From contig NZ_CP040272.1 of assembly GCF_013393905.1 (NCBI RefSeq), positions 3,654,001 through 3,718,000 on the forward strand: 64,000 bases of DNA, read 5' to 3'. Below the pieces are notes generated by a model, which was given only the letters and a program-made list of their open reading frames with translations, did not search any database and was not told the DNA's origin. How positions within the stretch are numbered: the first letter of the stretch is position 1; each line of letters opens with the position of its first letter. This stretch comes from Nostoc sp. C052. Lineage in GTDB: Bacteria; Cyanobacteriota; Cyanobacteriia; Cyanobacteriales; Nostocaceae. The translations under genes were made by a program, and so were the position numbers. Shown piece after piece: positions 1-8,979 of the stretch.

Positions 1-1
1 C

Positions 2-445
2 ATGAGTTTTCGTACCCAAGCAATCGGGCGATTGCGTTTTGACGAGCGAATGCGCGGTACTGGAGCGCAGGTACACTTTGAAATGGCATTCACTCTGACA
101 TTAAAGCGGGCTGGTTGGAAGATAATTTACGATCCAAACGTTGCTGTAGATCACTATCCAGCACAACGTTTTGACGAAGATCAGCGAAATAACTTTAATG
201 AAATTGCCTTTATTAATTTAGTCCATAATGAAACCTTAGCTTTATTAGAGCATTTGCCATTTATCCGCCGGATTGTATTTTTATTCTGGGCAGTATTCGT
301 GGGTACGTGCGATAGTTTGGGCTTAGTACAATGGCTGAGATTTTTACCTAGCCAAGGGCAGTTGGCAGGGAAAAAATTGCTTGCATCTTGGCGGGGACGT
401 TGGCAAGGATATCAAGAATTCAAAATTCAAAATGACGCTCGCTGA
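2..445 (+). CDS. Glycosyltransferase family 2, C-terminal part (cut by window start)
   Basis: The frame is open at the left edge, so the first ATG is probably internal and the gene starts outside the window. The visible 147 residues look like the end of a membrane-associated GT2 enzyme: a GTGAQVHFEMAF stretch typical of the acceptor-side E/D region, then GWKIIYDPNVAVDHYP, and a hydrophobic segment (about residues 85-105) before a basic tail. It would transfer a sugar during surface polysaccharide synthesis, which fits the polymerase-like and GT4 genes that follow on the same strand. The last codons overlap a short repeat (gctcgctgactcgctaacgctgcg type). The family call is from pattern recognition; the sugar is unknown. 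Confidence 0.75.
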   Translation: MSFRTQAIGRLRFDERMRGTGAQVHFEMAFTLTLKRAGWKIIYDPNVAVDHYPAQRFDEDQRNNFNEIAFINLVHNETLALLEHLPFIRRIVFLFWAVFVGTCDSLGLVQWLRFLPSQGQLAGKKLLASWRGRWQGYQEFKIQNDAR

Positions 446-537
446 CTCGCTAACGCTGCGCTAACAAAATTCAAAATTAAGGAAATTTGAATTTATTGGA
501 AGCTGCCAAACTTATTTATATGTACATCTAAAATTGA

Positions 538-1977
538 ATGAATTCTAGACAGATACTTTTCAATAGTTTTTCACAAGAAAGCTATTCTCCCGAAGAGCGA
601 TCGCTACAAGGGTGGATGGCGATCGCAGGCTTTATACTACTAACTGTAGTTTGCTATTTTGCTGGTGCTACTGCCGCATTGCGCCTAATTTACCCGGTGA
701 CAGCTTTAGCAGTAGGCATATTTTTATACTTGCGCCATCCCATTCTCTATATCAGCTTTACCTGGTGGATTTGGTTTCTCACACCTTTAGCTACCCGCTT
801 AGTTGACTATCGAGTGGGTTGGGACCCTACCCGTCAAATGCTCATAGCACCCTACTTAGTGGTGTTTGTCACTATAGCAACATTCTTCCGACACTTTCCC
901 CGCGCTTCTCGTGAAGGGGCTTTGCCGTTTGTTTTGGCTTTTATCGGAGTGTTTTATGGCTTTCTCATCGGTCTGGTTTATAACCCACCTATCCCTGTAG
1001 CACGCGGATTGATGGATTGGCTCAGTCCGATTATCTTCGCTTTTCACTTATTCATTAACTGGCGAGATTATCCTAGTTATCGGCAGAATATTCAGCGAAC
1101 ATTCCTTTGGTGTGTGTTGATTTTAGGAACTTATGGCGTATATCAATTTGTGGTAGCTCCTGAGTGGGATAGGTACTGGCTAATACAATCAAAACTATTC
1201 ATGAGTTCTGGAAATCCTGTACCTTTTGGGATGCGCGTCTGGAGTACATTGCACTCAGTCGGCCCCTTTGGTTCCGTTATGCAGGCTGGGTTACTGTTAT
1301 TATTTACCAGTTCAGGAAACTTAATTTTTCCAGCTTCAGCTGTTGGTTACTTGTCCTTTCTATTAACACAAGCACGGACTAATTGGGGAGGCTGGTTATT
1401 TGGAATAATTATGATTATGGGTTCAGTTAAAGCCAAAATTCAAATGCGCTTAATTACCATAATTGTGGTCATGGCAATTTGTGTTGTCCCGTTGACAACT
1501 ATCGAGCCAATTGCTGGAGTTGTCGCAACCCGTTTGGAAACTTTTTCTAATCTTCAAGAAGATGGCAGCTTTAAAGATAGATCGGGAAGTTACGACAAAA
1601 ACCTTGGTTTAGCCCTTTCTAATGGTCTAGGTAACGGCTTAGGAAATATTTGGAAAGTCAACGAAAAAACCGGTCAAATTGAAGTGGTGGTAATTGATAG
1701 TGGCATTTTAGATATGTTTTTCACCCTTGGCTGGTTTGGAGCCATCTTTTATATGGGTGGATTAATTTTGTTAATTGTTAGTGTTAGCAGTTATGGTGAA
1801 GGTCGTTTTGATAGCTTTATCAGTGCTGCTCGTGCCATTGGTATCAGTTCCGCTTCACAGCTAGTTATCGGTAGCGGTATGTTGAGCGTCGCCGGGATGA
1901 TTCTTTGGGGATTTTTAGCTATGGCGATGGCAGGACATAAGTACTATAGCAATTCCAAAGATCCTCGACTTCTCTAA
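538..1977 (+). CDS. O-antigen ligase/polymerase-like membrane protein
   Basis: A 479-residue, highly hydrophobic protein with about ten to eleven membrane segments and a larger loop around residues 320-390, the layout of Wzy/WaaL-type exopolysaccharide polymerases. It sits 51 bp before a GT4 gene in the same direction, after a GT2 gene, which points to a surface-polysaccharide cluster. The function is inferred from topology and context; such proteins share little sequence. The start is the first ATG after the intergenic repeat, without a clear Shine-Dalgarno. The last six codons and the TAA lie inside a palindromic repeat (1960-1990), so the C-terminal DPRLL is repeat-derived. Confidence 0.75.
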   Translation: MNSRQILFNSFSQESYSPEERSLQGWMAIAGFILLTVVCYFAGATAALRLIYPVTALAVGIFLYLRHPILYISFTWWIWFLTPLATRLVDYRVGWDPTRQMLIAPYLVVFVTIATFFRHFPRASREGALPFVLAFIGVFYGFLIGLVYNPPIPVARGLMDWLSPIIFAFHLFINWRDYPSYRQNIQRTFLWCVLILGTYGVYQFVVAPEWDRYWLIQSKLFMSSGNPVPFGMRVWSTLHSVGPFGSVMQAGLLLLFTSSGNLIFPASAVGYLSFLLTQARTNWGGWLFGIIMIMGSVKAKIQMRLITIIVVMAICVVPLTTIEPIAGVVATRLETFSNLQEDGSFKDRSGSYDKNLGLALSNGLGNGLGNIWKVNEKTGQIEVVVIDSGILDMFFTLGWFGAIFYMGGLILLIVSVSSYGEGRFDSFISAARAIGISSASQLVIGSGMLSVAGMILWGFLAMAMAGHKYYSNSKDPRLL

Positions 1978-1990
1978 GAAGCCGAGAATC
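1960..1990. repeat. Palindromic repeat containing a stop codon
   Basis: Imperfect palindrome with 14-nt arms (GATCCTCGACTTCT and AGAAGCCGAGAATC). The stop codon of the polymerase-like gene is at 1975-1977 in its centre. A better-preserved member with 12-nt arms is at 7490-7520. It may act as a transcription terminator. Confidence 0.75.
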
Positions 1991-2028
1991 TGATAAATCT
2001 TACAACTTAAATAGGACTCTTATAGATT

Positions 2029-3150
2029 ATGAAAGTAATTATTGTAATGCCACTGGCCGAGCAACGAGGCGGCGGTGAAATGATGCTTTGGGATTTGGTA
2101 CAGCAGGGACGTAATGCTGGTGTCGAGTGGCTGGTGATATTTTTAGAAAACGGCCCAATGGTCGAACAAGTAAAGTCCCTTGGTATTGATGCGCGAGTTG
2201 TGGAAAGTGGACGTTTACGCCAAATCCACCGTTTTATTGGCGCTGTTTTGCGGATAGCTGCGATCGCACGCCGCGAACGTGCAGATATAATTGTCAATTG
2301 GATGTGGATCACGCATATATCAGGAGGTTTGGCGGCAATGCTGGCCGGACTGCCTGCTGTGTGGTATCAACTAGAAGTACCTAGCGATAAAACTTGGTTG
2401 GTACGAATCGCAACTTTAATTCCAGCCCGTGCAATTATCACCCTTTCCCAAGATGGTAAGCAAGCACAGGCAGAGATTTGGCCCCACAGACCAACACCTT
2501 TAGTTTATCCTGGTGTCGCATTAGACCGATTTGAGCCTAATGCTTTACCAACTCCAGAAGAAGCACGGCGGAAACTAGGCTTACCTTTACACGGGCCATT
2601 GATTGGAATTGTGGGACGATTGCAACGATGGAAGGGAATGCACGTACTGGTGCAGGCGATGCCCAAAATTTTACAAAAGTATCCCGATGCCCATTGTGTG
2701 GTAGTTGGCGGTAAGCACGATTTAGAACCGGATTATGAAGACTTTTTAAAAGCCGAAATCACTGCTTTAGGCTTAAAAGACCAGGTAATTATGGCTGGAC
2801 TACAGCGTAATATCCCGGAGTGGGTACAGGCAATGGATGTATTCGTCCATGCGTCAAATAAAGAACCCTTTGGGATTGTGATTATTGAGGCGATGGCGTT
2901 AGGTAAACCTGTAATTGCTGGCGATGCAGGCGGCCCGACAGAGATTATTACCGATGGCATGAATGGACTATTAACACCTTACGGCGATGCGGATAAATTA
3001 GCGATCGCAATTCTCCGCTATCTTGACGAGCAAGAATTTGCCCAAAGTGCTGGAATAGCCGCCAGACAACGCGCCCTCGATTTTTCAACGCAGAATTATG
3101 CCCAAAATTTCATTAGTGCAATTCGTTCTGCAATGCCGAGTGTTTCATAG
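2029..3150 (+). CDS. Glycosyltransferase family 4 (GT-B)
   Basis: A 373-residue GT-B enzyme. The N-terminal half has the acceptor-domain start KVIIVMPLAEQRGGGEMMLWDL. The C-terminal half shows the GT4 donor-site signature: GIVGRLQRWKGMHVLVQAM at about residue 195, then EPFGIVIIEAMALGKPVIA with the E-x7-E motif at about 285-300, and TEIITDGMNGLL. It retains a sugar configuration while adding to a lipid-linked or polysaccharide acceptor in the cytoplasm. It is co-directional with the upstream polymerase-like gene and probably belongs to the same exopolysaccharide operon. The substrate is not predictable. Confidence 0.9.
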   Translation: MKVIIVMPLAEQRGGGEMMLWDLVQQGRNAGVEWLVIFLENGPMVEQVKSLGIDARVVESGRLRQIHRFIGAVLRIAAIARRERADIIVNWMWITHISGGLAAMLAGLPAVWYQLEVPSDKTWLVRIATLIPARAIITLSQDGKQAQAEIWPHRPTPLVYPGVALDRFEPNALPTPEEARRKLGLPLHGPLIGIVGRLQRWKGMHVLVQAMPKILQKYPDAHCVVVGGKHDLEPDYEDFLKAEITALGLKDQVIMAGLQRNIPEWVQAMDVFVHASNKEPFGIVIIEAMALGKPVIAGDAGGPTEIITDGMNGLLTPYGDADKLAIAILRYLDEQEFAQSAGIAARQRALDFSTQNYAQNFISAIRSAMPSVS

Positions 3151-3278
3151 GTTGAATGAAACACTAAACTTCTTACAAAAGACAATTTTTGCAAATAAAA
3201 CTACAGATTTATATTGATTAATTATCTATCTAAATCTGTGGTTAAAAACCATAAATTAGATTGAAAGGAATTAAATAA

Positions 3279-4928
3279 ATGTTGATTGATAGCCGCAAAG
3301 TGCCAATAGATGAAATTATCAATACCGAAATTTGTATAGTTGGTGCTGGCCCAGCAGGAATTACACTTGCACGAGAACTAATTGGGCAAGATTTTCGAGT
3401 TTGCTTACTAGAAAGTGGTGATATTGAATTTAATCAAGAGACTGCATCTCTTGGTGAAGGCGAAACAGTTGGAGATCCTTTTCCACCACTGCAAGATATG
3501 CGCCATCGTCAATTTGGTGGAATGGCTAATGTCTGGAATATTGAAATTAATAAAAATCAACTTGGTCTGAGGCACGTACCGTTAGACGAAATAGATTTTG
3601 AAAAAAGAGATTGGGTTCCATATAGTGGCTGGCCTTTTAGCAAATCTCACCTCAATCCATTTTATGAGCGTGCCCAAGCAGTCTGTAAACTCGGTTCCTT
3701 TGCTTATGAAGCTGAGGCTTGGGAAAATGCCCAATCTCCTCGGACACATTTCACAAGTGACCGAGTTACTACTAGTATGTTTCAGTTTGGCCCACGCGAT
3801 ATTTTCACCAATGAATATCGGCATCAAATTAATCAATCTCCTAATATCACCACATTCCTGAACGCCAACGTGGTAGAAATTGAGGCAGATGAAGCAGCAC
3901 AAACGGTGAAACGCGTACAAGTAGCTTGTTTATCTGGTAATAAATTTTGGGTGGCTGCAAAAATATTTATTTTAGCTACAGGTGGTATTGAAAATGCGCG
4001 TTTATTATTACTATCAAACAAAATTCAAAAGAATGGATTAGGTAATCAACATGATTTAGTGGGTAGGTTCTTTATGGATCATCCTTTTATCCGTTGTGGT
4101 ATGCTGGTTCCACAAAATCGCAAAATTTTTAATTCGATGGCTTTGTATGACTTACGCCGGGTTAATAATGTCACAGTAATGGGCAAATTTGCCCTAACGG
4201 AACAAGTGATGCGCCGCGAAAAATTACTAAATATGACTGCGTTGTTATATCCCAGAGATGAAAGGTTTAGATCGGCAGCAAAGGCTTCTGCAAAAATTTT
4301 GTTTTCTTCTGTTAGACAAAGACAGTTACCTAAGAATGTTCTTCAACATTTACAAAATGTCATTACCAATATTGATGATTTAGTAGCTGATTGGTATAAA
4401 TATAATGTCAAAAAAGAATATTTATTCCCTGATTTGAGTCATGGAGGATGGTCTGAACATGAAGGGAATGAACAGAAATATACAAAGTTTGAAGTTCTCA
4501 GCCAAACCGAACAAACCCCAAATCCAGATAATCGGGTGACACTTAGTAATCAACTAGATAAGCTTGGCTGTCCTCAAGCAAAATTAATTAATCATTGGGG
4601 CGAAATAGATATTTGCAGTGTGAAGCGATCGCAGTTAGTATTTGCACAAGAGTTTGCGAGTGCCGGTCTGGGTGAGTTGCAGATTGAATTGGATGGAGAT
4701 CGTCCAGTTGCTTCTCTTAGTACCCATCATAATATGGGAACAACGCGTATGCATCATGACCCAAAACAAGGAGTAATCGATGCAAATTGTCAAGTTCACG
4801 GCATCTCTAATTTATTTATGGCAGGTAGCTCTGTTTTCCCTACAGGAGGCTATGCTAATCCTACGCTCACCATTGTTGCCTTGGCAATCAGATTGGCAGA
4901 CCATCTGAAAGCACAATTGTGCCACTAA
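3279..4928 (+). CDS. GMC-family FAD-dependent oxidoreductase
   Basis: A 549-residue flavoprotein. The N-terminal Rossmann motif VGAGPAGITLARELI (about residues 21-35) ends in an acidic LLESGD that binds the FAD ribose. The C-terminal GMC_oxred_C part has HHNMGTTRMHHDP, supplying the usual His, and NLFMAGSSVFPTGGYANPTLTIVALA, supplying the usual Asn. Such enzymes oxidise alcohols or sugars. Position after glycosyltransferases suggests a role in polysaccharide modification, but this is only contextual. ATG is preceded by TTGAAAGGAATTAAATAA (GGA about 10 nt upstream). The TAA stop at 4926-4928 is also the first border of a miniature element. Confidence 0.88.
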   Translation: MLIDSRKVPIDEIINTEICIVGAGPAGITLARELIGQDFRVCLLESGDIEFNQETASLGEGETVGDPFPPLQDMRHRQFGGMANVWNIEINKNQLGLRHVPLDEIDFEKRDWVPYSGWPFSKSHLNPFYERAQAVCKLGSFAYEAEAWENAQSPRTHFTSDRVTTSMFQFGPRDIFTNEYRHQINQSPNITTFLNANVVEIEADEAAQTVKRVQVACLSGNKFWVAAKIFILATGGIENARLLLLSNKIQKNGLGNQHDLVGRFFMDHPFIRCGMLVPQNRKIFNSMALYDLRRVNNVTVMGKFALTEQVMRREKLLNMTALLYPRDERFRSAAKASAKILFSSVRQRQLPKNVLQHLQNVITNIDDLVADWYKYNVKKEYLFPDLSHGGWSEHEGNEQKYTKFEVLSQTEQTPNPDNRVTLSNQLDKLGCPQAKLINHWGEIDICSVKRSQLVFAQEFASAGLGELQIELDGDRPVASLSTHHNMGTTRMHHDPKQGVIDANCQVHGISNLFMAGSSVFPTGGYANPTLTIVALAIRLADHLKAQLCH

Positions 4929-5046
4929 GTACAGCCCACCACAAAAAGAGTATGGAATTTAATCATTCGTAGGTTGGGTGGAACGTAGTGAAACCCAACA
5001 TCAACTCTCGATATTTCCAAACCCCTTTTATCGTGACGTGTACTAA
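4926..5046. mobile_element. Miniature element B, copy 1 (TAA-bordered)
   Basis: Non-coding element of about 120 bp. It starts TAA-GTACAGCCCACC and ends GACGTGTAC-TAA. Short inverted termini (GTACA/TGTAC) are flanked by direct TAA copies. Internally it carries ggttgggtgg and cccaacat. Related copies are at 27875-28019, 29462-29602 and, inverted, at 45440-45560. The left TAA is the stop codon of the GMC oxidoreductase gene. Confidence 0.75.
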
Positions 5047-5083
5047 GTTTCAATTTTCACAACTCAGATAGGATCTCGATCGC

Positions 5084-5269
5084 TCAATCGTCGAATGGCA
5101 CAATTTGATTCAGAATAAGGAGTTCTGGAATCATTTTTCTGAGTTTTTCTGTAAGAGACTCAATCGTAGAAGCTTCTGTTACCAATCCTGGTACGTCTTC
5201 ACTAGTGCCTACCCAAACTTCTGCATCTGTATCCCAAAATGCTTGAACTTTCAATGTGTTTTGTGTCAT
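5084..5269 (-). CDS. Small DUF1902/HicB-like protein
   Basis: A 61-residue protein beginning MTQNTLKVQAFWDTDAEVWV, followed by SEDVPGLVTEASTIESLTEKL. This is the HicB/DUF1902 fold, a partial RNase-H-like beta-alpha unit that in HicB acts as antitoxin. No HicA-like toxin with its catalytic His is visible next to it, so it is an orphan and a toxin-antitoxin role is not supported. The neighbouring genes are unrelated. Confidence 0.7.
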   Translation of the reverse strand: MTQNTLKVQAFWDTDAEVWVGTSEDVPGLVTEASTIESLTEKLRKMIPELLILNQIVPFDD

Positions 5270-5341
5270 GAGCGATCGCTACACACAAATTTACGACGGT
5301 AATTCAAGTTTAAAACAATTGTAGACTGACTTCTCAAAACC

Positions 5342-5614
5342 TCAATCTTTCTTAGAGTAGATACCACCTCCATAAACTGCAAACCCACCGTATACAAAAG
5401 CTGGCATCATTAGAACAATCCACCATTTTCCTAGTAGCCACCATTGATTTACAGGTGTACTCGGATCAATATTGTTAGTGATAAAGAACCCCAAAGCAAT
5501 TGCTAAACTAGCGATCGCATGAATATATATAGGGCATCTGAAGCCAGCTTTCCACCACGCCGCCATAGCAGATATCAAAATAAAAGCAATGAAAATAACT
5601 CTGATCGTACTCAC
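5342..5614 (-). CDS. Small membrane protein, unknown function
   Basis: Ninety residues with three likely membrane segments (about 3-20, 30-48 and 62-82) and a short basic tail SKKD. No recognised motif. Codon use resembles that of its neighbours and the frame is clean, so it is likely a real gene. Confidence 0.55.
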   Translation of the reverse strand: MSTIRVIFIAFILISAMAAWWKAGFRCPIYIHAIASLAIALGFFITNNIDPSTPVNQWWLLGKWWIVLMMPAFVYGGFAVYGGGIYSKKD

Positions 5615-5731
5615 GTTCAGTCCTCAACAAATTGAACTCCCTTAATCGCATTCAGCAATCTCAATATCTGAGTGCTTCACACTCAGGAGTCGATATCCTA
5701 CTAATATTCCCATATTAATTTCAGGTATAAC

Positions 5732-6271
5732 TCACAACTTAACAATAAAACTGTCTCGCCGATGAAAGTCAGCCTCCACACCCCGATGAGTTAACGCCCA
5801 GTAAGTCACCTCACCAACTCTATATTTAATAACTGTAGTAATGCCAATTTCAATTTCTTGGTTTGCCGAAATAATTTTATCCAAATCGACATCTAACGCC
5901 AGTACCAAAGCATCAGTTTGATTCTGAACACTAAACGGTAGCTTTTCAAAGGCTATTTCTTCTTGCATCCCTTGACGATACCCATCAAAGCGATAGACAT
6001 TCCAGTGTCCGGCGGGGGAGAGGTTAAATTCCCAATACCGTTGAGAATCTTTGATACCAAGGAAGAACTCGAAGCAAGTGTCTTCCCACAATTCGTACTT
6101 GCGTGATGGTGCATTTGATGGTGAAGAAATTGCAATTTCTTTTAAGTCGCCTCCAAGACTGTAGTAGATGGCAAGTTGATTAGCATTTCGGGAGATATTG
6201 CCTGTAATTTTCAAATTAGGCAGAGATTTTGTAGAAGGGAAAGGTTGCAGGGAAAATATCTGGTTGTTCAT
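5732..6271 (-). CDS. DOMON-like domain protein
   Basis: A 179-residue soluble protein matching the DOMON-like family found in cyanobacteria, with a beta-sandwich expected. Visible family features are YELWEDTCFEFFLGIKDSQRYWEFNLSPAGHWNVYRFDGYR in the middle and a C-terminal THRGVEADFHRRDSF. DOMON folds bind haem or sugars, but no ligand can be assigned. Its start overlaps the end of the upstream kinase-like gene by 4 nt (ATGA), so the two are probably translated as a pair; the partner suggests a carbohydrate-related role. Confidence 0.75.
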   Translation of the reverse strand: MNNQIFSLQPFPSTKSLPNLKITGNISRNANQLAIYYSLGGDLKEIAISSPSNAPSRKYELWEDTCFEFFLGIKDSQRYWEFNLSPAGHWNVYRFDGYRQGMQEEIAFEKLPFSVQNQTDALVLALDVDLDKIISANQEIEIGITTVIKYRVGEVTYWALTHRGVEADFHRRDSFIVKL

Positions 6272-7386
6272 TTCATATCTTGGATAATTTTGCGAATCTG
6301 CGTTTCTTGAGATTCAATACTTTCAGTAAGCTTAAACTGGACGATCGCTCTTGCCAAGTTATGTTCTGGGTGCTTAACTTTAAAGTAGACGTTGCCTGCT
6401 AAATAATCAGCAAAAAATCTCAGTCCTAGTTCAAAAGTAATTAGACGGATGGCATCATATATATATGCATAATCATTCTCGGTCAGAAATGCTTTAGCAA
6501 CAGCGAGATAACCCTGGAGGATTTCTTGACACAAATCGGTATCGAAATAAATACTTTCCCAATTCTCGGTTTCTTCACCAGCCGGATTGCAACCCGATCG
6601 TAGGCAATCACCAATATCGTAATGTACCAGACCGGGTTTCACGGTGTCTAGGTCGATGACGCTGACGGCTTGCTGGGTAACAGTGTCAAACATCACATTA
6701 TTGATTTTTGGATCGCCGTGCATTAGACGCAGAGGTAGAATGCCTTCAGATTTGGCATTTTCTAGGATATGTGCAAAGACTTGGCGATCGCTAACAAACT
6801 GTAAGCAATAATTAACTTCAGAAGATTCACTCACATTAGTTTTCGCTAAGACTTCCTGGTAATGTTGGAGATAAAGCGGTGTAATATGGAACCCTTCGAG
6901 AGTGTCAGCAAGTTTTTCTGGTGGCAAATCGCTGATGAGATTGTGGAACATTCCCAAGGCATAACCGATTTCTTTCGCGTGTGAGCGATCGCCTATACTA
7001 TCAAAAGACTGGGAACCTTCAATAAAGCTAATTGCTCGCCAAAATGAGCCATCTGCATCCTTGCAATGGTCTTGAGTATCTTTGGTCAATAGTACGCGTG
7101 GCACTTCCCAGCGACGATTAAGGGGTATATCCTGCAACCGTTTGTGAACATGTTCTGTGAAGGTACGCATATTCTGCATAATCAGTTGTGGCTGACGAAA
7201 CACCTGCGTGTTAATACGTTGCAGGACAAAATGTTGTTCCTTTGAGGAATCTAGAGTTACCAAAAAAGTGTCATTTATATTACCACTGCCAAACGCTTTA
7301 ACTCCTGTAACCTTTCCCAGTTGGGCGAATTGGTTAGCGATCGCCACCAGATTCCGGGTATCCTGTGTATTGATTTCTTCTGTCAT
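6268..7386 (-). CDS. APH-fold phosphotransferase, NahK-like sugar kinase
   Basis: A 372-residue member of the aminoglycoside-phosphotransferase fold. The catalytic loop LMHGDPKINNVMFD holds HGD-x4-N, followed by VSVIDLDTVKPGLVHYDIGDCLRSGCN with the metal-binding IDLDT. This arrangement is characteristic of N-acetylhexosamine 1-kinase (NahK)-like enzymes rather than antibiotic-resistance kinases. The N lobe begins with GKVTGVKAFGSGNINDTFLV. It would phosphorylate a sugar or small alcohol using ATP. Substrate assignment is inference. It overlaps the downstream DOMON-like gene by 4 nt. Confidence 0.8.
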   Translation of the reverse strand: MTEEINTQDTRNLVAIANQFAQLGKVTGVKAFGSGNINDTFLVTLDSSKEQHFVLQRINTQVFRQPQLIMQNMRTFTEHVHKRLQDIPLNRRWEVPRVLLTKDTQDHCKDADGSFWRAISFIEGSQSFDSIGDRSHAKEIGYALGMFHNLISDLPPEKLADTLEGFHITPLYLQHYQEVLAKTNVSESSEVNYCLQFVSDRQVFAHILENAKSEGILPLRLMHGDPKINNVMFDTVTQQAVSVIDLDTVKPGLVHYDIGDCLRSGCNPAGEETENWESIYFDTDLCQEILQGYLAVAKAFLTENDYAYIYDAIRLITFELGLRFFADYLAGNVYFKVKHPEHNLARAIVQFKLTESIESQETQIRKIIQDMK

Positions 7387-7481
7387 GTGTTTGACCTGTA
7401 CTACTCCTCACTTACATTGCACACAAGCAATAGGGGATATCGTAGCGCAAGTGTCAAGATAATTCGTAATTGGTAGATATG

Positions 7482-7520
7482 AAAAACAAGATCCCCGACT
7501 TCTTTGAGAAGTCGGGGATC
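7482..7520 (-). terminator. Intrinsic terminator of the Tudor-knot gene
   Basis: Hairpin with perfect 12-bp arms GATCCCCGACTT/AAGTCGGGGATC. On the minus strand it is followed by TTGTTTTT. It lies 20 nt beyond the stop codon of the minus-strand gene at 7541. The palindrome belongs to the same repeat family as 1960-1990. Confidence 0.8.
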
Positions 7521-7540
7521 TACGGGTTGCAATTTAATAG

Positions 7541-8845
7541 TTAGGAAATCTCATCGTTATCAACCCACTCATCATAAGATGAGTCATAACCAACGTAGTG
7601 AACAAAGTATTGCTTACCTTGGATTTGCTCAATTGTTGCAGAATACCAAGCCTCTTGCTCATCATCCCAACATTTAACCTTTTGACCGACTGCATATCCA
7701 TTGTCATCAGTAGCACGAAGATCGCGAGTGCGAATGTCATCTTCACCTACCCACTCGTCATAAGATGAACCGTAACCAAGGTAATGAATAAAGAATTGGT
7801 CATCTTGGATTTTCTCAATTGTTCCCTGATACCAATCCTCGTCATCATTATCCCAGACTTCCACGGTTTTACTTACTTCATACTGATTCTTATCTGACTT
7901 GACAGCAGATGAAACATCTTGAATCGGCTTTTGCTCTTCTTGTTTGATTTCTTCTTTTACTAAGGCATAAGCTTGCAAAATCAAATTACGAGCGACAGTT
8001 TGAGTTCCTGTATGCTCGTAGTAATTGGTAGTTTGGTCTAGGAATGCTGCGACAAAATCTAAATTATCATCAGCAATCTGGATAAAATTACCCAAATTAC
8101 TAGAAATTGATTGCGGGGTGATGCCTGTTTTGGATACTAAGTCATTCATCCAGCCTTGCACTGAGTTGAAACCCTGACTGATAAAACCAACTTTATCAGA
8201 AGGATTATTACCTGGAAGAAAGTTATTAACGGCTAAGAAAACTGGATTTTGAGTTATTGCACTAGCATCAGTGCCGCTAATAACTCCGTGAATTTTGCTC
8301 AGGAAATCGGGGCCTAAGGGTAGAATTCCATCTAGACAAACTAGAGCAATCATCCGCATTAGGGACGCATTTTGATAGTTATTAGCCAGGGAATTAGCAA
8401 ACTCTTGGGGATTAGGTTGAGGAATGCCGTTTATTTTGCAAAAGGCAATGATTTCGACAGCTATTTTTAGTGCTAAGTCAATGGATTGAGTGACATCCGC
8501 TTTGGGAGTAATTTTGCCTAAAAAAGAGAGAAAGCCGATTTTCTCACTAACTTTATTCGCTAAAGCCGCTGCTGCCATTGCTGTGTCTGCCTTATCAATT
8601 GTTTGATAAAGTTTGATTGCAAACTGGTAGCCTTTTTGAGGATCTTCGTATACGCTAACGGCGCGATCGCGGATTTTCTGGATTACCTTAGCATCAGTTT
8701 CTCCAGTAATGGTGCGAATACTATTGTCAAACCCCGTCAAATTGCTCCATTCCCCTGGTGCTACATAATCAAGAGCCTTTAAAACTTTGACAGTAATATT
8801 GTCAGTTGGTAATTCGTCAACCAACTGAATAATCGATTTGTCCAT
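7541..8845 (-). CDS. Helical protein with two C-terminal Tudor-knot/Agenet-like repeats
   Basis: The start at 8845 (MDKSIIQLV) is preferred over the ATG at 8908, because GAGGAT lies about 7 nt upstream. That gives about 434 residues. Residues 1-320 are a mainly helical region I do not recognise. The C-terminus has two tandem repeats of about 45 residues, each reading WDxxxxxWYxxTIExIQxxQxFxHYxGYxSSYDEWVxxDxI. These are the aromatic-cage strands of Tudor-knot/chromo-barrel modules, better known from eukaryotic chromatin proteins; here they may bind protein or nucleic acid. It is monocistronic, followed by a terminator. Function unknown. Confidence 0.75.
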   Translation of the reverse strand: MDKSIIQLVDELPTDNITVKVLKALDYVAPGEWSNLTGFDNSIRTITGETDAKVIQKIRDRAVSVYEDPQKGYQFAIKLYQTIDKADTAMAAAALANKVSEKIGFLSFLGKITPKADVTQSIDLALKIAVEIIAFCKINGIPQPNPQEFANSLANNYQNASLMRMIALVCLDGILPLGPDFLSKIHGVISGTDASAITQNPVFLAVNNFLPGNNPSDKVGFISQGFNSVQGWMNDLVSKTGITPQSISSNLGNFIQIADDNLDFVAAFLDQTTNYYEHTGTQTVARNLILQAYALVKEEIKQEEQKPIQDVSSAVKSDKNQYEVSKTVEVWDNDDEDWYQGTIEKIQDDQFFIHYLGYGSSYDEWVGEDDIRTRDLRATDDNGYAVGQKVKCWDDEQEAWYSATIEQIQGKQYFVHYVGYDSSYDEWVDNDEIS

Positions 8846-8979
8846 CAGCCGATCCTCAAAACTCAAAATATGGTTACAATCTGGTTCAGAATAGCCCAGC
8901 GCCCACAATAAGTCTTTCTCTGGTGGTTACTGAGCAATTACTAAACTGTATTTATAGAGTTCCCCGAACCGATCGAAAA

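Noticed and set aside
5084..5269. HicAB toxin-antitoxin system
   Set aside because: Only the HicB/DUF1902-like partner is present; no HicA-like frame was seen on either side.
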